DNA of 64,000 nt from Rhodospirillaceae bacterium (GCA_028819475.1 JAPPLJ010000030.1:248001-312000), one strand, 5' to 3'. Shown: positions 9,612 to 19,088, counted from the first letter of the stretch. The notes: generated from the letters alone by a model not told the origin. Numbers and translations are program-made.

Positions 9612-9794
9612 GTGCTCTATCTCTTCGCCGCAGCGGTCTTCGTCGGATCGTGGATCGGCTACCGCCGCGCGCCGGAGCACGAAACCCTCGCCAGATTGCT
9701 GTTCCGGCTCGGCATGGCCGCCGGCATCGCCGTGGCGGTCCTCGGCTATATCGTGTTCAACGTGGTGGAAGTCGGCGGCCGGAACGCCGGATAG
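9612..9794 (+). CDS. Small two-helix membrane protein
   Basis: A 60-residue frame with GTG start, ten bases after the anchor subunit. It has two hydrophobic segments, MLYLFAAAVFVGSWIGY and LGMAAGIAVAVLGYIVFNVV, separated by a charged linker. I do not recognise a family. Its position suggests a small accessory subunit of the molybdoenzyme complex, but it could be a chance frame. The preceding AGGCCGG is a weak ribosome-binding site. Confidence 0.45.
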   Translation: MLYLFAAAVFVGSWIGYRRAPEHETLARLLFRLGMAAGIAVAVLGYIVFNVVEVGGRNAG

Positions 9795-9824
9795 CGTCGC
9801 CTGCCAGCAACCCCGGTCGGGCCG

Positions 9825-10247
9825 TCAGCCGCCCTGCCCCAGCGCCACGCGCAGCCGGCCGATCAGCGCATCGCGCGCCGCATCGTCGTACGGCGCCGGC
9901 GGAACCTTGCCCCAAACCGGGCCGGGCCAGGCCGAATCGGTCGTGAAGCGGGCGATCACATGGATATGCAGTTGCGGCACCTGGTTACCCAGCGCCGCCA
10001 CATTTATTTTGTCGGGCATCTTGTCCGGCCCGAACAGGTCGACGAGTGCCCGGCTGCACCGGCGGATTTCATCGAGGGCGGCAATGCCGTCCTCTTCGTT
10101 GAGATCGTGCAGGTCGCGCAGACCCTCGCGCCGCGGCGACAGCACCAGCCAAGGATAGGTGGCATCCTTCGACAGCAGCACCCGGCACAGATCCAGATCG
10201 CAGACCGGCACGGTCTCGTCGGCGAGTTGCGGATGAAGCGCGTACAT
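9825..10247 (-). CDS. HIT-domain protein
   Basis: A 140-residue histidine-triad superfamily protein with the C-terminal active-site segment QVPQLHIHVIAR. The usual H-x-H-x-H is Q-x-H-x-H here, so the first His of the triad is Gln. HIT proteins hydrolyse nucleoside phosphoramidates or dinucleoside polyphosphates through the middle His, which is retained. The ATG at 10247 is chosen because the N-terminus (MYALHPQLADETVPV) fits the family. It lies 14 bases downstream of the cyclophilin gene on the same strand, so the two are probably co-transcribed. Confidence 0.85.
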   Translation of the reverse strand: MYALHPQLADETVPVCDLDLCRVLLSKDATYPWLVLSPRREGLRDLHDLNEEDGIAALDEIRRCSRALVDLFGPDKMPDKINVAALGNQVPQLHIHVIARFTTDSAWPGPVWGKVPPAPYDDAARDALIGRLRVALGQGG

Positions 10248-10261
10248 CGCCCGGCGCCCGG

Positions 10262-10864
10262 CTACTTGCCGGCCTCGACATCGGCGGCGACGCGCAGGCT
10301 GACGATTTTGTCCGGCTGCGCCGGCGGCTCGCCCGGCGCGATGCCGTCGATGAGGTCCATGCCTTCGACCACCTTGCCCCAGATCGTGTACTGGCCGTTC
10401 AGGTGCGATGCCGGAGCGAAGCAGATGAACCATTGGCTGTCGCCGCTGTTCGGATCGGCGGTGCGCGCCATGCCAATGGTGCCGCGCTCGAACGAGAGGT
10501 CGCGGGAAAATTCCGCCGGCAGTTTCTGCCCGCTGCCGCCCCGGCCGGTGCCGGTCGGATCGCCGGTCTGGGCCATGAAGCCCGGAATGACCCGGTGGAA
10601 GACGATGCCGTCGTAGAATTTTTCGCGGGCGAGTTCCTTGATCCGGGCGACATGTTTGGGCGCCGCGTCGGGATAGAGTTCGATGGCGACGCGGCCGTTC
10701 TTCAATTCGAGATAGAGCATGTTTTCCAGCTTTCGGGATTTCTGCGCGCCGGCGGGAGCGGCAACCGTCACCGCCAGGGCAAAGGTGAAGACCACAGCGA
10801 GAAACCCCCGGACGGCGTTGCGGACGCCGCGGACTGCCGGCTGCGATGGGAAATGAGCAATCAT
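10262..10864 (-). CDS. Periplasmic peptidyl-prolyl cis-trans isomerase, cyclophilin type
   Basis: A 200-residue cyclophilin. Residues 1-40 form a signal peptide with an arginine-containing n-region, a hydrophobic core and cleavage near APAGA-Q. The catalytic core includes FHRVIPGFMAQTGDPTGTG and the GTIGMART and SQWFICFAP strands, covering the catalytic Arg and the proline-binding pocket. It should catalyse proline isomerisation during folding in the periplasm. Start 10864 gives a complete signal peptide; an upstream in-frame ATG at 10894 is less likely. Confidence 0.9.
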   Translation of the reverse strand: MIAHFPSQPAVRGVRNAVRGFLAVVFTFALAVTVAAPAGAQKSRKLENMLYLELKNGRVAIELYPDAAPKHVARIKELAREKFYDGIVFHRVIPGFMAQTGDPTGTGRGGSGQKLPAEFSRDLSFERGTIGMARTADPNSGDSQWFICFAPASHLNGQYTIWGKVVEGMDLIDGIAPGEPPAQPDKIVSLRVAADVEAGK

Positions 10865-11040
10865 GCCGGTGGCATAGCGCGCCGTCCCCGGCATGGCCAG
10901 CGGGCCGCGGCAATCCGGCAGGCCGCTCTGCCGGCAACCGTATTGCCGTGGTCTGCGGAGATTTCATTATTGAGCGGGTTTGAGCCGGCGCGTTTGGCTC
11001 CGGCCGCATGAAGAACGCAGTTCCGCAACGGGAGACAGGG

Positions 11041-11940
11041 ATGACAAAGACCGGCTTTATCGGGCTGGGCGCGATGGGGCAGCCGATGGCGGCCAATCTC
11101 GTGCGCAAGGGCCACGATCTGATCGTCTACGATATTGCCCAGGACCGCACGCCGCCGCTCCGCGATCTCGGCGCCGCCGTCGCCGGCTCCGTCGCCGAAG
11201 TGGCCGAACGGGCCGGCGTCGTGGTGACGATGGTCCCGGATTCGCCCGAGGTCGAAGCGGTCGTCCTCGGCCCCGGGGGCGTTCTCGAATCCGGCGCCGC
11301 AGGCCAGCTCGTCATGGACATGAGCACGATCGCGCCGGAAACGACCGACCGCATCGCGGCGGCGCTGGCCGAAGCGGGCCGGGCCTTCGTCGATGCGCCG
11401 GTCGGCCGGCTGGTGACCAACGCCGAAGCCGGCACATCCCTGTTCATGGTCGGGGCAACGGAGGCAGACCTGGAACGGGTGCGGCCGCTCCTCGAAGCCA
11501 TGGGCGATACGATCCTGCATTGCGGCGGGCCGGGCGCGGGCATCCGCTCCAAGCTGGTCAACAATTTCCTGATCATGGGCATCAACCAGATGAACGCCGA
11601 AGCGCTGGCGCTCGTCCAGGGCTTCGGGCTGGATCTGGAAACCACCCTGAAGGTACTCGGCGGCACGACCGCCGCCAACGGGCAGCTCTCGATCAACTGG
11701 CCGAACAAGGTGCTGAACGGCGACCTCGCGCCCGGTTTCCGCATCGCGCTCGCCCACAAGGACGTTTCGCTTGCCGTCGAAGCGGCGCGCAGCTTCGGGC
11801 TGCCGCTCTATGCCGGCGCGGTCGTCCGGGAGAGTCTCGCCATGGCAAAGGCAACCGGCGACTATGCCGACAAGGATTTTTCCGGAATTGCCGATGCGGT
11901 GTGCCGGCTGGGCAACCTGCCACCGCCGCGACTGACCTGA
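11041..11940 (+). CDS. NAD(P)-dependent beta-hydroxyacid dehydrogenase (HIBADH family)
   Basis: A 299-residue protein with the Rossmann motif GFIGLGAMGQPMAANL at the N-terminus, the substrate-binding segment FVDAPVGRL near residue 118, and the catalytic Lys171 in RSKLVNNFLI. This places it in the 3-hydroxyisobutyrate/tartronate semialdehyde reductase group; the particular hydroxyacid is not determinable. GGGAGACAGGG lies just before ATG 11041, which is why I prefer it to an upstream ATG at 11008. It is divergent from the cyclophilin gene. Confidence 0.87.
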   Translation: MTKTGFIGLGAMGQPMAANLVRKGHDLIVYDIAQDRTPPLRDLGAAVAGSVAEVAERAGVVVTMVPDSPEVEAVVLGPGGVLESGAAGQLVMDMSTIAPETTDRIAAALAEAGRAFVDAPVGRLVTNAEAGTSLFMVGATEADLERVRPLLEAMGDTILHCGGPGAGIRSKLVNNFLIMGINQMNAEALALVQGFGLDLETTLKVLGGTTAANGQLSINWPNKVLNGDLAPGFRIALAHKDVSLAVEAARSFGLPLYAGAVVRESLAMAKATGDYADKDFSGIADAVCRLGNLPPPRLT

Positions 11941-12033
11941 TTGCCGGCGGCGCGCGGGCGGGCCGCCTGTCACAAATCCGCGCGCAGCCTGCGAACGTCT
12001 CCCTGCCGCGGAATTTGGGGCTAGCATTTCTCC

Positions 12034-12999
12034 ATGGCTCCTCGCCCGGAACGCGCCGGCCTGATCGCCGGCACCGACATGCCGGCGCAAAGCTGGATCG
12101 ACCGGCTCCTGCCCCGGCCGGCGCGGCCCTATGCGCGGTTGATGCGCCTCGACCGGCCGATCGGGACGTGGCTGCTGCTGTTTCCAGGCTGGTGGTCGAT
12201 CGCCCTGGCGTTCGACACGCTGGCGTGGACCTGGGACGGCGCCGGCAGGTTTCTCTGGTTCATGGCCCTGTTCGGCGCCGGCGCCCTGCTGATGCGCGGG
12301 GCGGGCTGCACCTGGAACGACATCACCGACCGGGACTTCGACGCCATGGTGGAGCGCACGCGCACCCGGCCGATTCCCAGCGGTCAGGTTTCCGTCAGGC
12401 AGGCGCTGGCCTTCATGATGCTGCAGATGGCCGTCGCCTTCGGCATCCTGCTCCAGTTCAACGGCTTTGCCGTCCTGGTCGGCGCGGCATCGCTCGCCAT
12501 CGTGTTCGTCTATCCGCTGATGAAGCGGGTGACCTACTGGCCGCAGATCGTGCTCGGGCTGGCGTTCAACTGGGGCGCCCTGCTCGGCTGGGCGGCCGTG
12601 CGCGGCGACCTCGGCTGGCCGCCGGTCCTGCTCTATATCGCCGGCATCTTCTGGACCCTCGGCTACGACACGATCTACGCCCACCAGGACAAGGAAGACG
12701 ACATCCTGATCGGCGTGAAATCGAGCGCGCTGAAGCTGGGCGCCAACACCCGGCCGTGGCTGTGGTTCTTCTACGGGATGGCGTCGCTCCTGATCGCCGC
12801 CGCCGGATGGCTCGACGGGCTCGGCCCGGTATTCTGGATCGGCTTCGCGCTTGGCGTCGTGCAACTCGGCTGGCAGGCCGCCAAAGTCGACATCGACGAT
12901 CCGGCGGATTGCCTGCGCATCTTCAAGTCGAACCGGGTTTTCGGCTGGTGCCTGCTGCTCGGCCTGACAGCCGACCTGGTATATCAGGCAGGTGCCTGA
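12034..12999 (+). CDS. ubiA: 4-hydroxybenzoate polyprenyltransferase
   Basis: A 321-residue UbiA-superfamily integral membrane protein that attaches the polyprenyl tail to 4-hydroxybenzoate in ubiquinone synthesis. The first Asp-rich motif is NDITDRDFD and the second is DTIYAHQDKEDD, both needed for Mg-prenyl diphosphate binding. About eight or nine hydrophobic helices are visible. The order MRLDRPIGTWLLLFPGWW followed by the first motif is typical of UbiA from ubiquinone-producing proteobacteria. An internal ATG at 12079 is an alternative start. It is convergent with the oligopeptidase gene, with 32 bases between stops. Confidence 0.93.
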   Translation: MAPRPERAGLIAGTDMPAQSWIDRLLPRPARPYARLMRLDRPIGTWLLLFPGWWSIALAFDTLAWTWDGAGRFLWFMALFGAGALLMRGAGCTWNDITDRDFDAMVERTRTRPIPSGQVSVRQALAFMMLQMAVAFGILLQFNGFAVLVGAASLAIVFVYPLMKRVTYWPQIVLGLAFNWGALLGWAAVRGDLGWPPVLLYIAGIFWTLGYDTIYAHQDKEDDILIGVKSSALKLGANTRPWLWFFYGMASLLIAAAGWLDGLGPVFWIGFALGVVQLGWQAAKVDIDDPADCLRIFKSNRVFGWCLLLGLTADLVYQAGA

Positions 13000-13031
13000 C
13001 GGCGAGGCGCGGGCCCGCGTGAGGCTCCGGC

Positions 13032-15179
13032 CTATTGGCCGGCCACGGTGCCGGGAATCAGCCCGAACACCTTCAGCATGAAGGCGTATTCCTCCGCCGT
13101 TTCGCGCAACGCTTCGTAGCGGCCGGATTTGCCGCCGTGACCGGCGCCCATGTTCATGCGCAGAAGCAGCAGATTGTCGTCGGTCTTGTTTGCCCGCAGT
13201 TTGGCGACCCATTTGGCCGGCTCCCAATAGGTGACGCGCGGGTCGCTCAATCCGCCGGTGACGAAGAGGTGCGGATAGTCCCCCGGGCCGACATTGTCGT
13301 AAGGGCTATAGGCCTTGATCCGGTGGTATGCCTCGCCGCTCTCCGACGGATTGCCCCATTCCGGATATTCGCCCGGCGTCAGCCAGAGCGTCTCGTCGAG
13401 CATCGTGTTCAGAACGTCGACGAAGGGCACATGCGCCGCCGCCGCCCGGAACAGGTCCGGCGCCAGATTGATCGTCGCGCCGACCATCAGGCCCCCGGCG
13501 CTGCCGCCGGCGAGCGCCATGTTGCCCGCGCGCGCATAGCCCGCCGCCGCCAGATGCCGGGCGACGGCGATCACGTCGCGGAAGGTGTTCTCCTTGCGCT
13601 CCAGTTTGCCGGACTCGTACCAGTATTTGCCGAGTTCCGAACCGCCGCGCGGATTGGCGAGTGCGAAGACGAACCCCCGGTCCAGCAGCGACAGCCGCGC
13701 CGTGCCGAACCCGGGGTCCATGTTCATGCCGTAGGAACCGTAAGCGTAGAGATAGAGCGGCGCGCTGCCGTCCTTCGGCGTATCCCTGCGCCGGACGATC
13801 GTGACCGGCACGAGGGCGCCGTCGTGCGACCGGGCCATCTCCCGCTCCGAAACGTAAAGCGACGGATCGTAACCCGAGGGAATCTCCTGAACCTTGCGCA
13901 CGGTGCGTTCGCGCGTGACGACATCGTAGTCCCAGACCGTCAGCGGCGTGACGAGCGACTGATAGGCGATGCGCAGGTGCGCCTGATTGAACTCTGCGTT
14001 GCCCGCCGGATGGACGGCATAGGCAGGCTCCGGAAAGTCGATCCGGTGCCCGGCGCCGTCGCCGAAATGCCGGATGCGCAGATGCTTGACGCCGGCTTCC
14101 CGCTCCTCGATCAGCATCCAGTCCCGGAACACCTCCAGCCCGGTCAGATACACGCCGTCCGAGGCGGCGATTTCTTCGCGCCAGTTCTCCGCGTCGGGGC
14201 TTTCGACCGGGACGGTGACGAGCCGTCGGTTCGGGTGGGTATCGTCGGTCAGGATCCAGAAGACGCCGTCGCGATGATCGGCGCTGTAGATCCGGCCGGT
14301 CCGGCGGGCGCTGATGAGTTGAGGTTCGCTTTCCGGCGCGTCCGCTGCAATGAACCGGATCTCAGACGTCTCGTGATCGCCCGCGCTGATGAACAGATGG
14401 CGTTCGTCCCGGCCCAATCCGACCGAAACCCCGAAGCCCGGATCGGGTTCCCGGTAGACTTCGACATCCGCTTCGACCGGCGTGCCCAGCCGGTGCCGCC
14501 ACACCGACGACGGCCGAAGCTGCGCATCGAGTCGGACGTAAAACAGCGTCCGGTTGTCGGTCGCCCAGGCGGGTGCGCCGCTGGTGTCCGGTATCACGTC
14601 CGGCAGGTCTTCGCCGGTCGCCAGGTCGCGCACCCGGATCGCAAACCGCTCCGAGCCGTCGGTGTCGGCAGAATAGGCCAGCAGGGAATGGTCCGGCGAC
14701 GGCTCGACGGCGCGCACGCGCAGATAGTCGAAACCCTCGGCCAACTCCGGTTCGTCCAGAATCGTCCGGGGCGCGCCGTCCGGTCCTTCTTCGCAGGGGA
14801 TACGGAAGTGGATCCGGTATTGCGCCCCCGGCTCGAAGCGCCAGGCGTAGAACCAGGGCCCGCGCTTCATCGGCACGCTGCAGTCGTCGTCTTTCAGCCG
14901 GCCCTTGAGTTCCTGGAACAGCTGCTCCTGAAGCCCGGCCAGCGGCGCCATGACCGCTTCCCGGTAGGCATTCTCGGCCTTGAGATAGTCGAGAATTGCC
15001 GGGTCGCGGACATCGGGATAGCCGGGATCGCGCAGCCAGGCGTAGTCGTCGGTCCGGCTGTCGCCATGATGGTGCGAGACGACCGGCCGGCGCGCGGCAA
15101 CCGGCGGAAACGGCGCAACGTTGTTCGGCGCGTTCATTGTGCCGATGTGGCCCGCCACCACCGGCTTGACAACCGCCAT
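13032..15179 (-). CDS. ptrB: Oligopeptidase B-like S9 serine peptidase
   Basis: A 715-residue prolyl-oligopeptidase family enzyme with an N-terminal beta-propeller and a C-terminal alpha/beta-hydrolase domain. The nucleophile Ser is in GGSAGGLMVGA, the Asp in GGLSDPRVTYWEP and the His in MGAGHGGKSGR. Oligopeptidase B cleaves short peptides after basic residues in the cytoplasm; no signal peptide is present. Length is slightly above the usual 680-700, and an internal Met at 15137 (MNAPNNVAPF) may be the true start. Confidence 0.9.
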   Translation of the reverse strand: MAVVKPVVAGHIGTMNAPNNVAPFPPVAARRPVVSHHHGDSRTDDYAWLRDPGYPDVRDPAILDYLKAENAYREAVMAPLAGLQEQLFQELKGRLKDDDCSVPMKRGPWFYAWRFEPGAQYRIHFRIPCEEGPDGAPRTILDEPELAEGFDYLRVRAVEPSPDHSLLAYSADTDGSERFAIRVRDLATGEDLPDVIPDTSGAPAWATDNRTLFYVRLDAQLRPSSVWRHRLGTPVEADVEVYREPDPGFGVSVGLGRDERHLFISAGDHETSEIRFIAADAPESEPQLISARRTGRIYSADHRDGVFWILTDDTHPNRRLVTVPVESPDAENWREEIAASDGVYLTGLEVFRDWMLIEEREAGVKHLRIRHFGDGAGHRIDFPEPAYAVHPAGNAEFNQAHLRIAYQSLVTPLTVWDYDVVTRERTVRKVQEIPSGYDPSLYVSEREMARSHDGALVPVTIVRRRDTPKDGSAPLYLYAYGSYGMNMDPGFGTARLSLLDRGFVFALANPRGGSELGKYWYESGKLERKENTFRDVIAVARHLAAAGYARAGNMALAGGSAGGLMVGATINLAPDLFRAAAAHVPFVDVLNTMLDETLWLTPGEYPEWGNPSESGEAYHRIKAYSPYDNVGPGDYPHLFVTGGLSDPRVTYWEPAKWVAKLRANKTDDNLLLLRMNMGAGHGGKSGRYEALRETAEEYAFMLKVFGLIPGTVAGQ

Positions 15180-15266
15180 GCCATACCGGGAGTTATGCAG
15201 GCAGGCTCACTGACAAGTGATTCCAAGTGATTCGTGTCGCCGATTCGGCCACCATAGGACTAGGTC

Positions 15267-16019
15267 ATGACCGGATTCGCCAAGACTGTTACCCGCGCGC
15301 TTGCCGCGATCGCCGTGGCCGCGGCGCTGGCCCCGGCCGGCGCCCTTGCCGATGCCGCCAAACGCCCGGTGGTCGCCGAACTGTTCACCTCGCAGGGCTG
15401 TTATTCCTGTCCGCCGGCGGACAAGTTCCTGGGCGTGCTGGCGCAGCGCCCCGGCGTGATCGCCCTCTCCTTCCACGTCGACTACTGGAACTATCTGGGC
15501 TGGCGCGATCCCTATTCGAGCGCCGAGGCGACGCAGCGCCAGCAGACCTACGCCTCGGCGATGCGCCGCCGCACCGTCTACACGCCGCAAATTGTCGTCG
15601 ACGGCAAACTGCAGGCTATCGGCAGCTACACCGGTGTGATCGACGGGCAGATCCGGCTCCGGCAGAAATCGGCCGACGACCGCGTCGCCGTGTCGATCAC
15701 CGCAGGCGCGAATGCGGAATCGCTCACCGCCTCCCTCGAAGGCGATGGCGGGCGCACCGGCGATTGCACTGTCTGGCTGGTGTATTTCGACAAGCAGCAC
15801 ACCACGGCGATCCCGCGCGGCGAGAATGCCGGCAAGACGCTGACCTATTATAACGTGGTGCGGGAAATCCGCCGGGTCGCCGAATACCGGGGCGCGGACC
15901 TCGATGTCGATTTGCCCCGCACCGGCGCAAAGGGCGGCCGCTTCGACCGGGTTGCCGTTCTGGTCCAGGAACCGGACGGCGGCCGGATCGTCGGCGCAGC
16001 CTGGGCCGAGCTGAAGTAA
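15267..16019 (+). CDS. DUF1223 thioredoxin-fold secreted protein
   Basis: A 250-residue protein with a signal peptide ending near GALA-DA. The mature part begins with VVAELFTSQGCYSCPPADKF, a thioredoxin-like strand with a Cys-x-x-Cys pair, as in the DUF1223 family of alphaproteobacteria. Further family features include FHVDYWNYLGWRDPYSS and TPQIVVDG. The CxxC suggests a redox or copper-related role in the periplasm; no substrate is known to me. It is divergent from the oligopeptidase gene. Confidence 0.85.
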   Translation: MTGFAKTVTRALAAIAVAAALAPAGALADAAKRPVVAELFTSQGCYSCPPADKFLGVLAQRPGVIALSFHVDYWNYLGWRDPYSSAEATQRQQTYASAMRRRTVYTPQIVVDGKLQAIGSYTGVIDGQIRLRQKSADDRVAVSITAGANAESLTASLEGDGGRTGDCTVWLVYFDKQHTTAIPRGENAGKTLTYYNVVREIRRVAEYRGADLDVDLPRTGAKGGRFDRVAVLVQEPDGGRIVGAAWAELK

Positions 16020-16116
16020 CCCCGACGCTGCGCCGCGGCGCACTTTTTCGGAGCCCGGTCCGTCCGGCGTTGCGCCAGCGCCTTTCTCCTTGTCTTCCGC
16101 CACAACCCGGACGACC

Positions 16117-18621
16117 ATGCGGTCCATGAGGTCGAATTCCGACGTCCCCGGCCATTCCGGCCGGCGCATTACCGGCATTCTCGGGCCGACCAACACCGGC
16201 AAGACGCATTTTGCGATGGATCGCATGCTGGCGCACGGCTCCGGCATGATCGGCTTCCCGCTGCGCCTTCTGGCCCGGGAGAATTACGACCGCGCCGTGC
16301 GCGCCGCGGGCGGCCATGCGGTGGCGCTGGTCACGGGCGAAGAGAAGATCGTCCCGCCAACGGCGCGGTATTTTCTCTGCACCGTGGAGGCGATGCCGGT
16401 GGATCGCGAGGTGGAGTTCCTGGCGATCGACGAGATCCAGCTCGCCGCCGATCCGGAACGCGGCCATGTGTTTACCGACCGGATGCTCCAGGCGCGCGGC
16501 ACGGTCGAGACCGTGCTGATCGGCGCCGAGACCGTACGGCCGATCCTGAACCGTCTGGTGCCCGAAGCCCGGCTCATCGGCCGGCCGCGATTTTCCCGCC
16601 TCGCCTATGCCGGACCGAAGAAGATTACGCGCCTGCCGCCCCGCACCGCCGCCGTCGCCTTCTCGGCCCAGGAGGTCTATGCGCTGGCCGAAGTGATCCG
16701 GCGGCGGCGCGGCGGCGCGGCCGTCGTGCTGGGCGCGCTCAGTCCGCGCACGCGCAACGCCCAGGTCGAGATGTTCCAGGCCGGCGAGGTCGATTACCTG
16801 GTGGCCACCGATGCCATCGGGATGGGCCTCAACATGGATGTGGCCCACATCGCCTTTTCCGATCTGGTCAAGTTCGACGGGCGCATGCGGCGGCGGTTGA
16901 CGCCGGCGGAGATCGGGCAGATCGCCGGTCGGGCCGGCCGGCACATGCAGGACGGCACCTTCGGCACGACCGCGAATGCCGGCGAATTCGATGCCGACCT
17001 GATCGAGGCGATCGAATCCCACAGTTTCGATCCGCTGCCTTTCGTGTTCTGGCGCAATCCGGAGCTGTCGTTCGATACGGTTGACGCCCTGATCCAGAGA
17101 TTGGCGCTGCCGCCTTCGTCGCCGGACCTCGCGCCGGCGCGCGAAGCGGAAGACTTCCGCACCCTCGCGGCGCTGTCCCGCCAGCCCGGCCTGCGCGCCC
17201 GGCTCGACGACCCGGCGGCCGTCGCCCTGTTGTGGGAGTGCTGCCAGATTCCCGACTTCCGCAAGATCCTGGGCGAGGCGCACAACAGCCTGGTCAGCCG
17301 GATATTCATGGACCTGACGGGAAGCAAGGGGCGGATTTCGCCGGCCTGGATCGAACGGCAGGTCTCGCGGATCGACCGGACGACCGGCGATATCGGCGCG
17401 CTGGCCGGCCGGATCGCCGATATCCGCACCTGGACCTATGTGTCCTATCACAGCGAATGGCTGGACGAGCCCTTGCGCTGGCAGGAGCAGACGCGGCGGA
17501 TCGAGGACCGGCTCTCGGACGCGCTGCACGAGCGGCTGACCGAACGCTTCGTCGACAAGCGCACCGCCATTCTGGTCAAACGCCTGCGCAGCAAGCAGGA
17601 TCTCGACGCCGTCGTAACGGCGTCCGGCGAAGTCGTCGTCGAGGGGATCACCATCGGCCGGATGGACGGGTTCCGCTTCGCCGCTGCGCCGGCGGCGACC
17701 GGCGACGATGCCCGCGCCATGCGCAATGCCGGCTGGCGGGCGCTTCGGCCGGCGATCGAGGAACGGCTCGGCCTGCTCGAGGCGGCGAAGCCGAAATCCG
17801 TCAAGCTGGCGCCGACCGGCGACCTGCGCTGGCGCGGCGCGGTCATCGGGCGTCTGGTCAGGGGCGAACACCTTCTCCGCCCGGCGATCCGGCCGGTCGT
17901 CGGCGACGGTTTCGACCCGTCTGTCCGCAACCGGGTTGCAGCGAAGCTCGAAAGCTGGCTTGCGGCCTATCTGCCCTTCCGCCTGGGGGCGATCGCCGGC
18001 CCGGCGCCGGACGGCATCGGCGGCCAGGCCCGGGCCCTGCTGTACCAATTGGGCGAGGCGGGCGGCCACCTGCCGCGGCGCAGCCTTCGGTCGGCGATCG
18101 ACGGGTTGACGAAAACGGACCGCAAGGCGCTGGCCGCGCTCGGGATCAGGCTGGGCGCCCAGCGCATCTACTATCGCGACCTGCTGCGGCCCCGGGCGCA
18201 GGCGCTGCTCGCCCTGTTGTGGGCGATCCGCCACGATGCCGGGGATTTTGAGCTTCCGGCGTTTGCGGCCTGCCTCGAAACGGTCGACGGCCTGCCGCGC
18301 GGCCTGCTGCCGGCCTGCGGCTATGTCGTTGCGCAGGGCAAGGCGGTGCGCGCCGACCGGATCGAAGCGTTATGGCGTGCGATCGCCCGCCTGCCGGACG
18401 GCAAGGCAGTGACGGCGGACCCTGCGCTCGCGGAAGCCGCCGGCATTCCGGATGCCTTTCTCGCCGCGGCGCTGCACGGCCTTGGCTACCGCCCCGGTCC
18501 GGAGGCCAACGGCGCCTGGTGCAAGGCGGCTGCCCGGCCGCGCAGGCGCAAGCAAGCGCGCCCGCCGCCCAACCCTTGCTCGCCGTTCGCCATCCTGCGC
18601 GAACTCACGGCGGGCCGCTGA
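16117..18621 (+). CDS. SUV3-like superfamily 2 helicase
   Basis: About 834 residues. Walker A is GPTNTGKTH, the Walker B/DEAD-type box is DEIQLA, and motif VI is QIAGRAGRH. This is the alphaproteobacterial relative of mitochondrial SUV3 RNA helicase, expected to unwind RNA in the cytoplasm during decay. The C-terminal 400 residues are basic and lack motifs I recognise, apart from Ala/Arg-rich stretches. A TTG at 16090 is an alternative start nine codons earlier. The S4-domain gene follows six bases after its stop, a common pairing, so the two probably form an RNA-related operon. Confidence 0.88.
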   Translation: MRSMRSNSDVPGHSGRRITGILGPTNTGKTHFAMDRMLAHGSGMIGFPLRLLARENYDRAVRAAGGHAVALVTGEEKIVPPTARYFLCTVEAMPVDREVEFLAIDEIQLAADPERGHVFTDRMLQARGTVETVLIGAETVRPILNRLVPEARLIGRPRFSRLAYAGPKKITRLPPRTAAVAFSAQEVYALAEVIRRRRGGAAVVLGALSPRTRNAQVEMFQAGEVDYLVATDAIGMGLNMDVAHIAFSDLVKFDGRMRRRLTPAEIGQIAGRAGRHMQDGTFGTTANAGEFDADLIEAIESHSFDPLPFVFWRNPELSFDTVDALIQRLALPPSSPDLAPAREAEDFRTLAALSRQPGLRARLDDPAAVALLWECCQIPDFRKILGEAHNSLVSRIFMDLTGSKGRISPAWIERQVSRIDRTTGDIGALAGRIADIRTWTYVSYHSEWLDEPLRWQEQTRRIEDRLSDALHERLTERFVDKRTAILVKRLRSKQDLDAVVTASGEVVVEGITIGRMDGFRFAAAPAATGDDARAMRNAGWRALRPAIEERLGLLEAAKPKSVKLAPTGDLRWRGAVIGRLVRGEHLLRPAIRPVVGDGFDPSVRNRVAAKLESWLAAYLPFRLGAIAGPAPDGIGGQARALLYQLGEAGGHLPRRSLRSAIDGLTKTDRKALAALGIRLGAQRIYYRDLLRPRAQALLALLWAIRHDAGDFELPAFAACLETVDGLPRGLLPACGYVVAQGKAVRADRIEALWRAIARLPDGKAVTADPALAEAAGIPDAFLAAALHGLGYRPGPEANGAWCKAAARPRRRKQARPPPNPCSPFAILRELTAGR

Positions 18622-18627
18622 GGGCCG

Positions 18628-19056
18628 ATGCCGGAGTCCCCGACTGCTGCTAATGCCGGGCCGGACAATATCGGGCCGCGCATCGACAAGTGGCTGTGGC
18701 ACGCGCGCTTCTTCAAGACCCGGACCCTCGCTAACAAGCTGTGCAACGGCGGCAAGCTGCGGGTAAACAGCGCGCCGATCGCCAAGGCGCACTACCGGGT
18801 CCGGCGCGGCGATGTGCTGACCTTTCCGCAGGGCGGCCGGATCAGGGTCGTCGAAGTTCGTGCGTTCGGCATGCGGCGCGGGCCCGCCGCTGAAGCGCAG
18901 GCGTTGTACGAGGACCTGGCGCCGGCACTGCCCCGGCGCACGATCGACGAAGCCGGGCAGGACAGCACGTCTGCCGCGCCGCACCGGGAAGCCGGCTCGG
19001 GCCGGCCGACCAAGGCCGACCGCCGGGCCATCGACCGTTTGCGCGACCGGCCCTGA
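18628..19056 (+). CDS. S4-domain RNA-binding protein (Hsp15/HslR-like)
   Basis: A 142-residue protein whose residues 17 to about 75 form an S4 RNA-binding domain: RIDKWLWHARFFKTRTLANKL, NGGKLRVNS and VRRGDVLTF. Hsp15-type proteins bind the 50S subunit carrying a stalled nascent chain. The C-terminal 45 residues are basic and look disordered (GRPTKADRRAIDRLRDRP). It starts six bases after the helicase stop, so the two are translated from one message. Confidence 0.88.
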   Translation: MPESPTAANAGPDNIGPRIDKWLWHARFFKTRTLANKLCNGGKLRVNSAPIAKAHYRVRRGDVLTFPQGGRIRVVEVRAFGMRRGPAAEAQALYEDLAPALPRRTIDEAGQDSTSAAPHREAGSGRPTKADRRAIDRLRDRP

Positions 19057-19088
19057 ACCGGCCCCAATCTGGCACGGCGACCGGAAGC

